The notes under the pieces: generated by a model | Database searches by the model: none | What the model saw: the letters and a program-made list of their open reading frames with translations, nothing else | What the model was told of the DNA's origin: nothing | Origin: Fen731 sp964481885 | GTDB taxonomy: Bacteria; Actinomycetota; Humimicrobiia; Humimicrobiales; Humimicrobiaceae | NCBI GenBank assembly: GCA_964481885.1 | Contig: CAYZUS010000004.1 | Location: 23,282-87,281, forward strand | DNA length: 64,000 nt | Direction: 5' to 3' | Program-made: the position numbers and the translations under genes | Shown here: in pieces, positions 53,153 to 61,739 of the stretch | Layout: each line of letters opens with the position of its first letter | How positions within the stretch are numbered: position 1 is the first letter of the stretch

Positions 53153-53611
53153 ATGAGTTTTCAGGAATATGTTTATGACAAATTTATTTTTAAGGTTAAA
53201 AATGAGATTTACTACCATGCAGATGGTTGCTGGGTTGAAAAGGCAGGCAATATCGCAACTATTGGTGTTACAGATTTTTTCCAGACTTTAAATGGAGATG
53301 TGGCCTCTGTTATCCTGTTTGGTACGGGCCTGAATTTAAAACAAGGCTCCCCTCTTGGAGATATAGAGACCATGAAAGTTTCATTTGAGCTTACTTCCCC
53401 GGTAAGCGGAGAGATAATTGAGCATAATAAATTGTTGGATAATTCTCCGGAACTTGTAAATCTGGAGCCTTACGATGGTGGCTGGCTGATTAAAGTAAAA
53501 CTTGATAACTTTGAAACCGACAAGTTAAACCTTATGGACAGCAAAAGTTATTTTGACTTCATGAAAGCAAAAGCAGTTGAAGAAGGAGACAAATTTAAAA
53601 GTGACAAATGA
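53153..53611 (+). CDS. GcvH-like lipoyl-carrier protein
   Basis: A 152-residue protein homologous to the glycine-cleavage H protein. The lipoyl-type hammerhead fold shows in GDIETMKVSFELTSPVSGE, N-x-x-L-L-D-N-S-P-E-L-V-N and DGGWLIKVK. Lys75 in E-T-M-K sits where H protein carries lipoyl-lysine. The N-terminal half is more diverged than in housekeeping GcvH, and a cysteine is present in DGCWVE (Cys26). No gcvT, gcvP or lipoate ligase is adjacent, so it is probably a specialised carrier rather than part of glycine cleavage. GGGAGG precedes the ATG. The next gene starts 11 bases before this one ends. Confidence 0.85.
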   Translation: MSFQEYVYDKFIFKVKNEIYYHADGCWVEKAGNIATIGVTDFFQTLNGDVASVILFGTGLNLKQGSPLGDIETMKVSFELTSPVSGEIIEHNKLLDNSPELVNLEPYDGGWLIKVKLDNFETDKLNLMDSKSYFDFMKAKAVEEGDKFKSDK

Positions 53612-54017
53612 TAAAAAAGTACTGATAATTCCCTGCAGTGGCATAGGAAAACCCATAGGGACCATTTCAAGGGAAACAACATATGCGATCATTGAAAAAT
53701 CAGGTAAAGGAAAGGCTGAAACAGTTTGCCTTGCTCTGCTGACGTCGCAGGATAAAGAGACAATGGATAAAATTAAAAATAATTATGTCATAACACTGGA
53801 TGGCTGTGCAAAACATTGTGCCAAAAAGAACACTGAACAGTGCGGCAAGATTCCTGATAAAAGTTACATGATACTTAAGTTTGCTGCCGCCAATCCTGGC
53901 ATGAAACCCCAGGGCATAATTGATACCGGGGAAGGCGGCAAAGCGCTTGTTGATACAATTTCAGATACAATCATAAAAGATATTGAAAGCTTGCTGGAAG
54001 AAAACAGACAAAACTGA
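53601..54017 (+). CDS. DGC-domain protein 1 (putative zinc/thiol protein)
   Basis: About 138 residues. The DGC family pattern is complete: IIPCSGIGK (Cys12), TVCLAL (Cys43), LDGCAKHC (Asp-Gly-Cys, Cys69, and Cys73), then AKK. These conserved cysteines suggest a metal or persulfide site; biochemical function is not established. The start is GTG 53601 with AAGGAGA upstream, overlapping the GcvH-like gene by 11 bases, so translation is coupled. A longer TTG reading from 53577 is less likely. Its 3' end, including the stop codon, is duplicated in the next gene. Confidence 0.8.
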   Translation: MTNDKKVLIIPCSGIGKPIGTISRETTYAIIEKSGKGKAETVCLALLTSQDKETMDKIKNNYVITLDGCAKHCAKKNTEQCGKIPDKSYMILKFAAANPGMKPQGIIDTGEGGKALVDTISDTIIKDIESLLEENRQN

Positions 54018-54114
54018 AACTGGGAACAAAATCAAATAAATAAACACAAACATGGAGTTTTTATGGATAACAAAGATAATGTGATAACAGACAAAACTGA
54101 AACTGGGAACAAAA
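54003..54114. repeat. 29-bp direct repeat linking the two DGC genes
   Basis: The 29 bases 54003-54031, spanning the stop codon of DGC protein 1, are repeated exactly at 54086-54114 inside the 5' coding part of DGC protein 2, where they are read in another frame (ITDKTETGNKT). Period 83 bases. Confidence 0.9.
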
Positions 54115-54512
54115 CTAAAAAAGTAGGTATTGTTTCCTGCAGTGGTGAGGATTTGCCTGAAGGTTCAATATCCAGGCTTGCCACTCTTGATGTACTATTA
54201 AAGCGCAAGCCTTTTGATACTACAACCATTTGCCTGCCTTTATTTATTGCCGGAGGAGAGGGAGACAGGCTGTTTGCAAAAAATTATCCCACAATCACTG
54301 TTGACGGATGCGAGAAGTTATGTGCAAAAAAAGCCACAGAAAAATTCTCCGGTAAAATCTCTCACTCAATAAATGTAGCAGATTTTGTAAAAGAAGGCGA
54401 AAAGCCTTTTAACAAACGTAATTTAAATGATAAAGAAAAAGAGATAGCAGGCAGAGTTGCTGACGAAATTGAAAAAAATGTTGAAAGGATTTTATTGGAA
54501 GAACAGGATTAA
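54063..54512 (+). CDS. DGC-domain protein 2 (putative zinc/thiol protein)
   Basis: A 149-residue paralogue of the preceding gene. The cysteines are retained: IVSCSGEDL (Cys26), TICLPLF (Cys57), VDGCEKLC (Cys83, Cys87), AKKATE. The first 20 residues, hydrophilic and Lys/Thr/Asn-rich, are partly made of a copied piece of the previous gene's 3' end. GGAG lies 6 bases before the ATG. Two divergent paralogues side by side suggest a heteromeric or sequentially acting pair. The function is unknown; the metal-resistance neighbourhood suggests handling of thiophilic metals or sulfur. Confidence 0.8.
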   Translation: MDNKDNVITDKTETGNKTKKVGIVSCSGEDLPEGSISRLATLDVLLKRKPFDTTTICLPLFIAGGEGDRLFAKNYPTITVDGCEKLCAKKATEKFSGKISHSINVADFVKEGEKPFNKRNLNDKEKEIAGRVADEIEKNVERILLEEQD

Positions 54513-54658
54513 ATGATTGCTCCGGTAAACAAAGCAACCGGCTCTTCGCTTTAACGAGGAGTATTGGTTCACCGGCTTTCCGTGAAGGCAAAATTCCAGC
54601 CTTTTCTCTTTGGAAATAAGCCAAATAAAAAAACATATTTAAAGGAGAGTAAATTTAG

Positions 54659-55087
54659 ATGGCAACGTTAATTTATAAAAATAATTCAGAGTGGATCGGG
54701 GGCCACAAGGGCCATGTAAAAATGGAAAATGGAGTTGAGCTTGATTTTTCAGCGCCCCCTTCATTGCATGGCCATCCTGATGTTTTAACCCCTGAAGATG
54801 CTTTTATGGCTGCAATAAATACATGCTATTTTATGATGTTTGTATGGGCAACAGAGAGATTTAAGATAGATCTTGTTTCATTTGAATGCGAAGCTTTGGG
54901 AAAAGTGACCGAATTCATGGATAAGACATCCATATTCAACGAAATAATCTTAAAGCTAAATATTGTTGCAAGAAACACCACGCCTGAAAAAATAAACAGC
55001 GTAATAAAATCCGCCAGGAAATACAGCCTGATTGCAGAGTCCATTAAAGCCGAGGTTAAAATAGAGCCAGAAATTAAAATTATTTAA
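54659..55087 (+). CDS. OsmC/Ohr-family protein with one active-site cysteine
   Basis: A 142-residue OsmC-like protein. The first catalytic cysteine is present in INTCYFMM (Cys56) and Glu46 in the PEDAF segment can pair with it. At the position of the second cysteine (normally near ..CPVS/CPIS..) it has KYSLIAES, so the resolving thiol is replaced. OsmC/Ohr enzymes reduce organic hydroperoxides with dihydrolipoyl or other thiols; a one-cysteine variant may do another reaction. The link to a lipoyl-type carrier three genes upstream is notable because Ohr proteins use lipoylated partners as reductant. AAAGGAG lies 10 bases upstream. Confidence 0.88.
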   Translation: MATLIYKNNSEWIGGHKGHVKMENGVELDFSAPPSLHGHPDVLTPEDAFMAAINTCYFMMFVWATERFKIDLVSFECEALGKVTEFMDKTSIFNEIILKLNIVARNTTPEKINSVIKSARKYSLIAESIKAEVKIEPEIKII

Positions 55088-55284
55088 AAGTAAAGTTCTA
55101 AATAATGAATGAATTTATATTTCTTGCATCACGGCTACTGATTTTTATTCACCGTATTTGCTATTATTGAATAATTAAAAAAGTAAGTGTCAATTTTTAA
55201 CAGTATATAATTTATGAAATCGCTATTGGAAAATAACCATTGAAAGTGGTTAAATCTTAATAAACCACTCTTATAAAAAGTATT

Positions 55285-55665
55285 ATGGATGACCAAATCG
55301 AAGATAATAAATACAACAGGACTTCTTACGAATCACTTGTTTTGGGAATCCTGGCACTGCTTTCAGGTATTGCCTTTTTTCTTTTGGTGCCCGGAAAACG
55401 AATTGGCTTTAACCTGACGGAGCTGGTGGATCCACGAATTGAATTCAACAAATATGTATTTTTGTTATTCCTGGCACTATTACTTGGCATGGTGGCTGCA
55501 GGCTCCTCCGTAATTGCAATAGTTTTTGGAATAAAGGATTTTAGAGGAATTTTCAGGGGCGCCCACATCAGAAAGGGTAAGATTATATACCTTGCAGGAG
55601 CTGCACTTGGTGCATTAAGCATTATTTTTATGATATCATTTTTGATTATCCTTTATTTATTTTAA
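55285..55665 (+). CDS. Small DUF4190-like membrane protein
   Basis: A 126-residue protein with three hydrophobic helices: LVLGILALLSGIAFFLLVPG, FLLFLALLLGMVAAGSSVIAIVFG and IIYLAGAALGALSIIFMISF. The glycine pattern and G-I-x-D-F before the last helix resemble DUF4190 proteins, whose function is unknown. No good ribosome binding site is seen. A short leader hairpin (AGTGGTT/AACCACT, 55245-55269) precedes the ATG, and TATAAT occurs at 55206-55211. It lies 200 bases after osmC and is probably separate. Confidence 0.65.
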   Translation: MDDQIEDNKYNRTSYESLVLGILALLSGIAFFLLVPGKRIGFNLTELVDPRIEFNKYVFLLFLALLLGMVAAGSSVIAIVFGIKDFRGIFRGAHIRKGKIIYLAGAALGALSIIFMISFLIILYLF

Positions 55666-55879
55666 CTAAATTATTCTGGAACCTGCCGGGAAACAAGAAT
55701 ACAGGTTTTTTACATTCCCCTTATAGTCTGCATTCTTCATTTGGCATACATTCCCCAAGTGGAACAGACGCCTGATAATAATAATAAAGGTTTAATGCCT
55801 GGAATTGAAAAAATACTTGAACCAAAACAAGCTTACTAAGTATTTCCTTCAACTTAAAAAGTTTGGTAGTATAAATATT

Positions 55880-56620
55880 ATGGAAAAAAATTTATCCTTT
55901 TATAATTTTAATAAATTTCCGGATGTCATGATTGCGATATCACTCAGGACCGATAAAAACATGAAAGTCTTTTATGAGTCCGGGGAGGATAAAGAGGCGC
56001 CTGTTAACAGGGAAAGATTTTTAAAAAAATTAGATCTCTCCTCTAAAGACCTTATAAGTGTGAAATCCATAAGCGGCAGCAATGTAGAAATAGTAACAGA
56101 AAAGGATTTGGGTAGCTTCATTGGAAATACTGACGGGCTGATAACTGCCCGGAAAAATGTCTATCTTGCCATAACAGTAGCTGACTGCCTTCCGGTCATA
56201 GTCTTTGATCCCAAAAAAGAAGTTGTCGGACTGCTGCATTGCGGATGGAAAGGAATTGAAAAAAATATCATTGAAAAAGCTGTTAACAAAATGAAAGACA
56301 TTTTTAATTCCGACCCACAGGATTTTGCCGCAGTTATTGGTCCCGGTATCGGGACCTGCCATTTTGAGGTCAAAGAGGATCTGATTGAAAAGTTTGCGTC
56401 TTATCCCGAAGCTTTCAACAAACATGATGGAAAAACTTTTATGGATTTAAAACTGGTTGCACATAAGAAACTTGAGGAATGCGAAATCCGGCCGGAAAAC
56501 ATCTCTGCGAGCCCTGACTGCACTTACTGCCAACCGGAAAAGTATTATTCCTTCAGAAGAGACCGGTCCATGCCGCTCCAGGCAATGATGGTAGTGGCCG
56601 GGATAAAGGGAAAAAATTAA
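55880..56620 (+). CDS. PgeF/YfiH-family (multicopper-like) purine nucleoside/peptidoglycan editing protein
   Basis: About 246 residues of the laccase-domain family (YfiH/PgeF/FAMIN). The zinc site is visible as VADCLPV, LLHCGWKG and GPGIGTCHFEV, and the C-terminal C-T-Y-C...YYSFRRD block is typical. Members have been described as purine nucleoside phosphorylase/adenosine deaminase-like enzymes and as cytoplasmic factors that keep peptidoglycan precursors correct. The start is uncertain: I choose ATG 55880, while TTG 55805 would add a 25-residue basic leader. It converges with pfkA. Confidence 0.85.
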   Translation: MEKNLSFYNFNKFPDVMIAISLRTDKNMKVFYESGEDKEAPVNRERFLKKLDLSSKDLISVKSISGSNVEIVTEKDLGSFIGNTDGLITARKNVYLAITVADCLPVIVFDPKKEVVGLLHCGWKGIEKNIIEKAVNKMKDIFNSDPQDFAAVIGPGIGTCHFEVKEDLIEKFASYPEAFNKHDGKTFMDLKLVAHKKLEECEIRPENISASPDCTYCQPEKYYSFRRDRSMPLQAMMVVAGIKGKN

Positions 56621-56814
56621 TCCCTCATTTACCAGTATGACTGCCAATTGGCATTATTCATTGGTGAAACAGAAAGCCTGCCAGCCTGCTTGTATTTACT
56701 TAAAACTATTGTCAAATTATTTTCTGAGTGACAATCAAGCAGAAAAAACCCTTTTACGGATTATTTTCTTTTTTATGAAGATTAATCAACTCTCTGCACG
56801 CATGGATAAAATGC

Positions 56815-57780
56815 TTATGAAAGTATATGGGCCAGCTCGTATATGTCTTTTTTAACAGTCTTCTTATTGTTCCATACATATTCAAGAGGCACAGCAATAA
56901 TACTTTTACCCTGAATTGCCGTCATACAGTCGCTCTTTCCCTCCAACAGTAAATCCACGGCTTTTTTGCTGAATTCTGCTGAAAGAAGCCTGTCCATCGC
57001 AGACGGAGAGCCTCCTCTCTGTATGTGGCCAAGAACAGATATTCTGACTTCATGCCCAACAAGCAGTTTTATAGAGGCAGCGACATCTGACGCTTTTGCG
57101 GCCCCCTCTGCGACAACAATAAGAGTATGGCGTTTACCCGGCCTGTGATTTTTTATCTTTTCGGCTATCTTTACAAGGTCAATCGGTACTTCAGGAATCA
57201 AAACAAAGTCCGCTGCGCATGCGAGCCCTGAATGAACGGCAATCATTCCTGAACTTCTGCCCATTACCTCTATGACAAATATCCTGTCATGCGAAAATGC
57301 AGTATCACGGATTTTGGAGATAAGGCTGATTATGACATTTAGTGCAGTATCAAACCCGATACTGTAATCTGTACCGGCAATATCATTGTCTATGGTGCCC
57401 GGAATACCAACTGTCCTGATACCTCTTATGTGAAGGTCATGCGCACCCCTGAAGGACCCGTCTCCTCCTATTATAATCAAGCCGTCTACATTATTCTTTT
57501 TTAAATTTGCAATAGCTTTCTTCATCCCATCTTCAGTTTTAAACTCATCGGATCTTGCTGAATAAAGAAAGGTGCCGCCCCTGTCTATTATTCCTCCGAC
57601 ACTTTCATTGTTCAAATCTATAAAATTATTTTCTATAAGGCCCTTAAATCCTTCATAGAATCCGGTTATTTCAAGAGATTTATATTTCGCATATCTTGTA
57701 GTGGCCCTTATTGCAGCATTCATCCCGCTGGCATCCCCGCCGCTTGTAAGTATAGCTATTTTCTTTATGTCTGATGACAT
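56815..57780 (-). CDS. pfkA: 6-phosphofructokinase
   Basis: A 321-residue ATP-type PfkA. LTSGGDASGMN, GGDGSFRGA (Gly after GGD favours ATP over pyrophosphate), catalytic PGTIDNDI, MGRSSG and HIQRGGSPSAMDR are present. It phosphorylates fructose 6-phosphate, the committed step of glycolysis. GGGGGAGG lies right before the ATG. It is upstream of hisIE's 3' end on the same strand (77-base gap) but is unlikely to be functionally tied to histidine synthesis. Confidence 0.95.
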   Translation of the reverse strand: MSSDIKKIAILTSGGDASGMNAAIRATTRYAKYKSLEITGFYEGFKGLIENNFIDLNNESVGGIIDRGGTFLYSARSDEFKTEDGMKKAIANLKKNNVDGLIIIGGDGSFRGAHDLHIRGIRTVGIPGTIDNDIAGTDYSIGFDTALNVIISLISKIRDTAFSHDRIFVIEVMGRSSGMIAVHSGLACAADFVLIPEVPIDLVKIAEKIKNHRPGKRHTLIVVAEGAAKASDVAASIKLLVGHEVRISVLGHIQRGGSPSAMDRLLSAEFSKKAVDLLLEGKSDCMTAIQGKSIIAVPLEYVWNNKKTVKKDIYELAHILS

Positions 57781-57856
57781 TTAAATCCTCCCCCTATAAA
57801 TAAACCGGTTGATTATAACTTTTTATCACTGGTATTTTATATCCAATAATATGTTT

Positions 57857-58579
57857 TTATTTTTTCCTTGACAAAAGTTCATTAGATATATCGGCAAAAG
57901 TTATTTTTTTCTCAACAAGCAAAACAATCAGGTGATACATCAAGTCCGCCACTTCAGAAATTGTCCTCTGATTCTCCTGGTGTTTGGCAGAAAGTATGAT
58001 TTCGATAGTTTCCTCGCCAAGTTTCTTGAGTATCTCATCAAGCCCCTTTTTATGCAGGCTGTATGAATAAGAATCCTGAGCCTGTGTTTCAATTCTGAGG
58101 CTTACTGTATCGTACAGTTCATTTAGTATTTTCAGGCCTCCGCCGACCGGGTTTTCAGAAAATTTTAAAGCTTCAAGAGTCCCGGCAATTTCCCTGTTGT
58201 CAGGATCCAATGTGTTAAAAAAACATGTCCTGTTACCTGTGTGGCAGGCGTTTCCAGTCTGTTCCACTTTAACCAGAAGCGTATCGCTGTCACAGTCATA
58301 CCTTATTTCCTTTACGGACTGGCTGTTGCCTGAAGTCTCACCTTTGTTCCAAAGTGATTTCCTGCTGCGGCTCCAGAACCAGGTGGTCTGAGACTGTATG
58401 CTTTTTTCAAGAGATTCCCTGCTCATATACGCAAGCATAAGCACCTCGTTTGTTTTAAAATCCTGGATTATTGCAGGGATCAGCTCAGGCTCAGATCCGG
58501 ATGAAACTATGCTTTTTGTATTATCGGTAATGATAATTTTATCATCACCTTTTTTCTTGCTGTTGAAATTATTTTCCAT
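57857..58579 (-). CDS. hisI: Bifunctional PR-AMP cyclohydrolase / PR-ATP pyrophosphohydrolase HisIE
   Basis: A 240-residue fusion. HisI (about 25-135): MLAYMSRESL, WSRSRKSLWNKGETSG, YDCDSDTLLVKV with zinc-binding Cys and Asp residues and ACHTGNRTCFF. HisE (about 145-240): KKLGEETIEIILSAK and SEVADLMYHL. It performs steps 2 and 3 of histidine synthesis. A short charged N-terminal extension precedes HisI. The ATG has only a weak purine tract upstream, and that start context is duplicated about 70 bases further upstream. Confidence 0.95.
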   Translation of the reverse strand: MENNFNSKKKGDDKIIITDNTKSIVSSGSEPELIPAIIQDFKTNEVLMLAYMSRESLEKSIQSQTTWFWSRSRKSLWNKGETSGNSQSVKEIRYDCDSDTLLVKVEQTGNACHTGNRTCFFNTLDPDNREIAGTLEALKFSENPVGGGLKILNELYDTVSLRIETQAQDSYSYSLHKKGLDEILKKLGEETIEIILSAKHQENQRTISEVADLMYHLIVLLVEKKITFADISNELLSRKK

Positions 58580-58597
58580 TTTTAAGTCTTTTCTTTT

Positions 58598-58648
58598 TTA
58601 AGTTTTTTTTGATTCCTGAGTAGTTTCTTTTTTTGATTCGTTCTCCAT
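58598..58648 (-). other. 16-codon mini-ORF from a duplicated hisIE start
   Basis: ATG at 58646-58648 opens a frame encoding MENESKKETTQESKKT and a stop. Its start context, AAAGACTTTAAAATGGAGAA, copies that of hisIE (AAAGACTTAAAAATGGAAAA). It contains no histidine codons, so it is not a classical leader peptide; it may be a decayed duplication of the gene start. Confidence 0.4.
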
Positions 58649-58756
58649 TTTAAAGTCTTTTTTGAGTTTTAAAGCTGCCTTTCTCAATATTATACTCTAT
58701 CGGATTGCTTTTCTTTCCATTGCTTACAGTCAGTCATTGCCATGCATGTTATAATC

Positions 58757-59515
58757 TCATAATCTCACATCTATTCCTTCTGACCTTAAATATTCCTTTG
58801 CCTGTCTGACAGTAAATTCTCCATAGTGAAATATTGAAGCAACAAGAGCAGCGTCTGCACCAGCAAGATTAAATACATCTCTTAAATGCTCCAGATTTCC
58901 TGCTCCGCCTGATGCAATTACCGGAATATTTACGGAATCTACAACAGTTCGCGTCAGTTTCAGGTCATAGCCATCTTTTGTGCCATCCTTATCCATACTG
59001 GTAAGAAGAATTTCCCCTGCACCGAGCCTCTCAGCTTCTTTTGCCCACCATACTGCATCAATTCCTGTCGGGGTCCTTCCACCATGCAGATAAACCTCCC
59101 AGCTGCCTTCTGCCCTGCTCTTTGCATCTATGGCCACAACAACGCACTGGCTGCCAAAAATCTTTGATGCTTCATTTATCAGGCCGGGATTTTTAACTGC
59201 TGAAGTATTAATTGATATCTTGTCAGCACCCATCCTTAAAATCTCCCTGATGTTTTCAACACTGCCAATGCCTCCTCCGATAGTATACGGTATAAAGACT
59301 TTTTCAGCAGTACGGCTGGCCAGCTCCACAACAGTTTTGCGCTGATCACTTGAAGCAGTTATATCAAGAAAGACCACTTCATCTGCACCTTCCCTGTCAT
59401 AAAACTCTGCCATCTCCACAGGGTCGCCTGCATCCCTTAAATTTACAAAGCTTATTCCTTTTACAACCCTTCCGTTGGTAACATCAAGGCAGGGTATTAT
59501 CCTTTTTGATATCAT
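58757..59515 (-). CDS. hisF: Imidazole glycerol phosphate synthase cyclase subunit HisF
   Basis: A 252-residue TIM barrel. Catalytic Asp11 is in IPCLDVTNGRVVKG and the second Asp in VVAIDAKS; TSMDKDGTKDGYD, VNIPVIASGGAGN and the family C-terminus follow. It uses ammonia from HisH to form IGP and AICAR. It starts 6 bases after hisA and is probably translationally coupled. Confidence 0.97.
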   Translation of the reverse strand: MISKRIIPCLDVTNGRVVKGISFVNLRDAGDPVEMAEFYDREGADEVVFLDITASSDQRKTVVELASRTAEKVFIPYTIGGGIGSVENIREILRMGADKISINTSAVKNPGLINEASKIFGSQCVVVAIDAKSRAEGSWEVYLHGGRTPTGIDAVWWAKEAERLGAGEILLTSMDKDGTKDGYDLKLTRTVVDSVNIPVIASGGAGNLEHLRDVFNLAGADAALVASIFHYGEFTVRQAKEYLRSEGIDVRL

Positions 59516-59521
59516 ATTGTA

Positions 59522-60250
59522 TTATCTTTCTGCTGCCAGCAATGCTTCTTCAAGGCTTATTGTGCCTTCGTAAAGCGCTTTTCCGATTATAACACCAGTG
59601 ATTGCTGGATTATTCAAATCCTTTAGCTTTCTTACGTCATCAACAGTTGTAATCCCCCCGGCAATTATAAGGTTGAGGCCGCTTTTTTGAAGCACTCTTT
59701 CTATGAGCCCTATATCCGGCCCTGAAAGTGTGCCGTCTCTTGAAATGTTTGTGATTATTATTTCATTTATCCCATCGGATTTCAGACCTGCAGCAAAATC
59801 AAATATGTTCAGCTGGGTCTCTTTTTGCCAGCCATCCTTGTAGATTATTCCTGATGATGAAAAGTCAACACTTACAATCAGCCTTTCCCCAAACAGCGAT
59901 TGTGCATCATTTAACAAAGCCTTGTCCTCCAACGCCCTGGTACCCAGGATGGCTCTGTCGATTCCGGTGCCTAAAACCTCTTTAAGCGTCTGCATGTCCC
60001 TGATTCCTCCGCCATACTCCACTTTCAGCCCGGTCTTTTCTTTTATTTGTGCCGCTATCTGCAGATTCCTGCATGTCCCGTATTTTGCGCCGTCAAGATC
60101 GACAATGTGCAGCCATTTGGCCCCTTTTCCCTGCCACATCAGGGCCGTTTTTACCGGATCGCCGGAGTATTTTTTTTTGGATTCAAAATCCCCTTTGGTG
60201 AGCCTGACCGCTTCACCGTCTATAATATCAATGGCAGGCAAAATAATCAT
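59522..60250 (-). CDS. hisA: ProFAR isomerase HisA
   Basis: A 242-residue TIM barrel with two half-barrel repeats. LPAIDIIDGEAVRLTKGD holds the first catalytic Asp, SVDFSSSG the second; GGGIRD and IAGGITTVDD are the phosphate-binding loops. It isomerises the ProFAR aminoaldose for HisF/HisH. The sequence is typical of HisA rather than dual-function PriA; I cannot exclude the latter in an actinobacterium from sequence alone. Confidence 0.95.
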   Translation of the reverse strand: MIILPAIDIIDGEAVRLTKGDFESKKKYSGDPVKTALMWQGKGAKWLHIVDLDGAKYGTCRNLQIAAQIKEKTGLKVEYGGGIRDMQTLKEVLGTGIDRAILGTRALEDKALLNDAQSLFGERLIVSVDFSSSGIIYKDGWQKETQLNIFDFAAGLKSDGINEIIITNISRDGTLSGPDIGLIERVLQKSGLNLIIAGGITTVDDVRKLKDLNNPAITGVIIGKALYEGTISLEEALLAAER

Positions 60251-60436
60251 TGAACCAAAATTCCTTTTAATTTAAAACTTTTATAAAAAAGTGATCATAA
60301 TTTTGCAAACTTGTTAAATACCTGTAACTTCCTGCTTCTGTAAAATCTTTAGCTTTGTAATTTAAGGATTCAAAACCTGCTGCCAGGCGATCAGTCTCTG
60401 TTAAGCCTGCTGCCAAATAAAAGCTTTTCATACAGT

Positions 60437-61051
60437 TTACGATGAAGCAATCTCCACAAAGTTTTTGAGAACCTTTAACCCAAAAGTGCTGCTTTTTTCC
60501 GGATGAAACTGAACAGCGTATGCATTGCCTCTTTCTATGCTGGATACAATATCTGTTCCATAATCAGTAGTTGAGCTTATTATTTCCTTGTCTGTGCATA
60601 CAGCATGATAAGAATGGACAAAATAAAAACTCTCTCCACTTACAATACCCTTAAACAGCCTGCTTTCCTTTTTTATAATCTTAATCCTGTTCCACCCCAT
60701 GTGAGGTATCTTGACGCCGTCCGGAATTTTTTCAACACTTCCCTTAAATATTCCCAGACCCGGGCTTTTAGCGCCTTCCATGCTGTGTTCAAATAAAACC
60801 TGGAGTCCTATGCATATACCCAGAAAGGGCTTGCCTCCGTCGATAGTATTAACAATGCACTCATAAAGGCTCAGCCTTTTTAGATTTTCAATGGCATCCA
60901 TGAAAGCTCCGACGCCCGGCAGCACAACAGCATTTGCTCCGCTTATTACTTCAGGTTTGTCAGTCACTTTAACGTCTGCGCCGATTCTTTTGAAAGCATT
61001 CTCCACACTTTTAATGTTGCCCATATTATAGTCAATTATTGCTATATACAT
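60437..61051 (-). CDS. hisH: Imidazole glycerol phosphate synthase glutaminase subunit HisH
   Basis: A 204-residue class I glutamine amidotransferase. The nucleophile lies in LGICIGLQ, the His in VQFHPEKS with the triad Glu next to it. The FVHSYHA segment and N-terminal DYNMGNIKSVENA are typical. It hydrolyses glutamine and channels ammonia to HisF. hisB ends 5 bases upstream. A 186-base gap before hisA holds a short direct repeat of CCTGCTGCCA. Confidence 0.96.
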   Translation of the reverse strand: MYIAIIDYNMGNIKSVENAFKRIGADVKVTDKPEVISGANAVVLPGVGAFMDAIENLKRLSLYECIVNTIDGGKPFLGICIGLQVLFEHSMEGAKSPGLGIFKGSVEKIPDGVKIPHMGWNRIKIIKKESRLFKGIVSGESFYFVHSYHAVCTDKEIISSTTDYGTDIVSSIERGNAYAVQFHPEKSSTFGLKVLKNFVEIASS

Positions 61052-61056
61052 ATCTG

Positions 61057-61641
61057 TCAGAGCATTCCTTTTGTGGATGGGACCGAAGAGCCGCTGCCCT
61101 TGCAGACTGCCTGCTTAAGAGCTATGCCAAATGCCTTAAAAACAGCTTCAATTATATGGTGTGAGTTTACCCCGACATTTTTATTAATATGAAGATTCAT
61201 GGATGAGTTGTCAGTGAGCGCCTTGAAAAAATCTCTGACAAGCATGGTAGACATATTTTCAATTTTTTCATTTAAGATTTCCACAGAGTACCTCAACCAG
61301 GGACGTCCACCCAAATCCAGAGAGATTGTTACTTCAGTTTCATCCATGGGAACAATAACAAATCCAAACCTGTTTATTCCTTTTTTATCACCAATGCATT
61401 CCGTGATTGCCTTTCCAAGGCAAATGCCTATATCCTCGATTAAGTGATGCGGGTCCACTTCAACGTCTCCAGAAGCTTTTATTACAAGGTCAAAACTGCC
61501 ATGCCTTGCAAAACTGGAAAGAACATGGTTTAAAAATGGCACCGGCGTATTTATTTCAGAATCTCCGCAGCCATCAATATTAAGCTCAACTTCTATATCT
61601 GTTTCATTTGTCTTTCGAATGATTGTTTTTGTTCTTGCCAT
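61057..61641 (-). CDS. hisB: Imidazoleglycerol-phosphate dehydratase HisB
   Basis: A 194-residue monofunctional IGPD with the paired metal-binding motifs DPHHLIEDIGICLG and NSHHIIEAVFKAFG, plus FLNHVLSSFARHG near the N-terminus. It dehydrates IGP to imidazole acetol phosphate. GGGTGA precedes the ATG. In many Actinomycetota hisD and hisC lie before hisB; here hisG and hisZ do, and hisD and hisC are absent from the window. Confidence 0.97.
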   Translation of the reverse strand: MARTKTIIRKTNETDIEVELNIDGCGDSEINTPVPFLNHVLSSFARHGSFDLVIKASGDVEVDPHHLIEDIGICLGKAITECIGDKKGINRFGFVIVPMDETEVTISLDLGGRPWLRYSVEILNEKIENMSTMLVRDFFKALTDNSSMNLHINKNVGVNSHHIIEAVFKAFGIALKQAVCKGSGSSVPSTKGML

Positions 61642-61739
61642 AAATCACCCACCAGGTTTTTTAATTTTTTTTATAATATTTATTGTTGCTGCAGCACTTC
61701 AGAACCAATTGCACAGCAGGGCTTGCTTTTTATTATTTG

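Noticed and set aside
53153..53611. Calling the carrier gcvH of a glycine-cleavage system
   Set aside because: gcvT and gcvP are absent, the N-terminal half is diverged, and the neighbours are DGC and OsmC genes; the housekeeping role is not supported by context.
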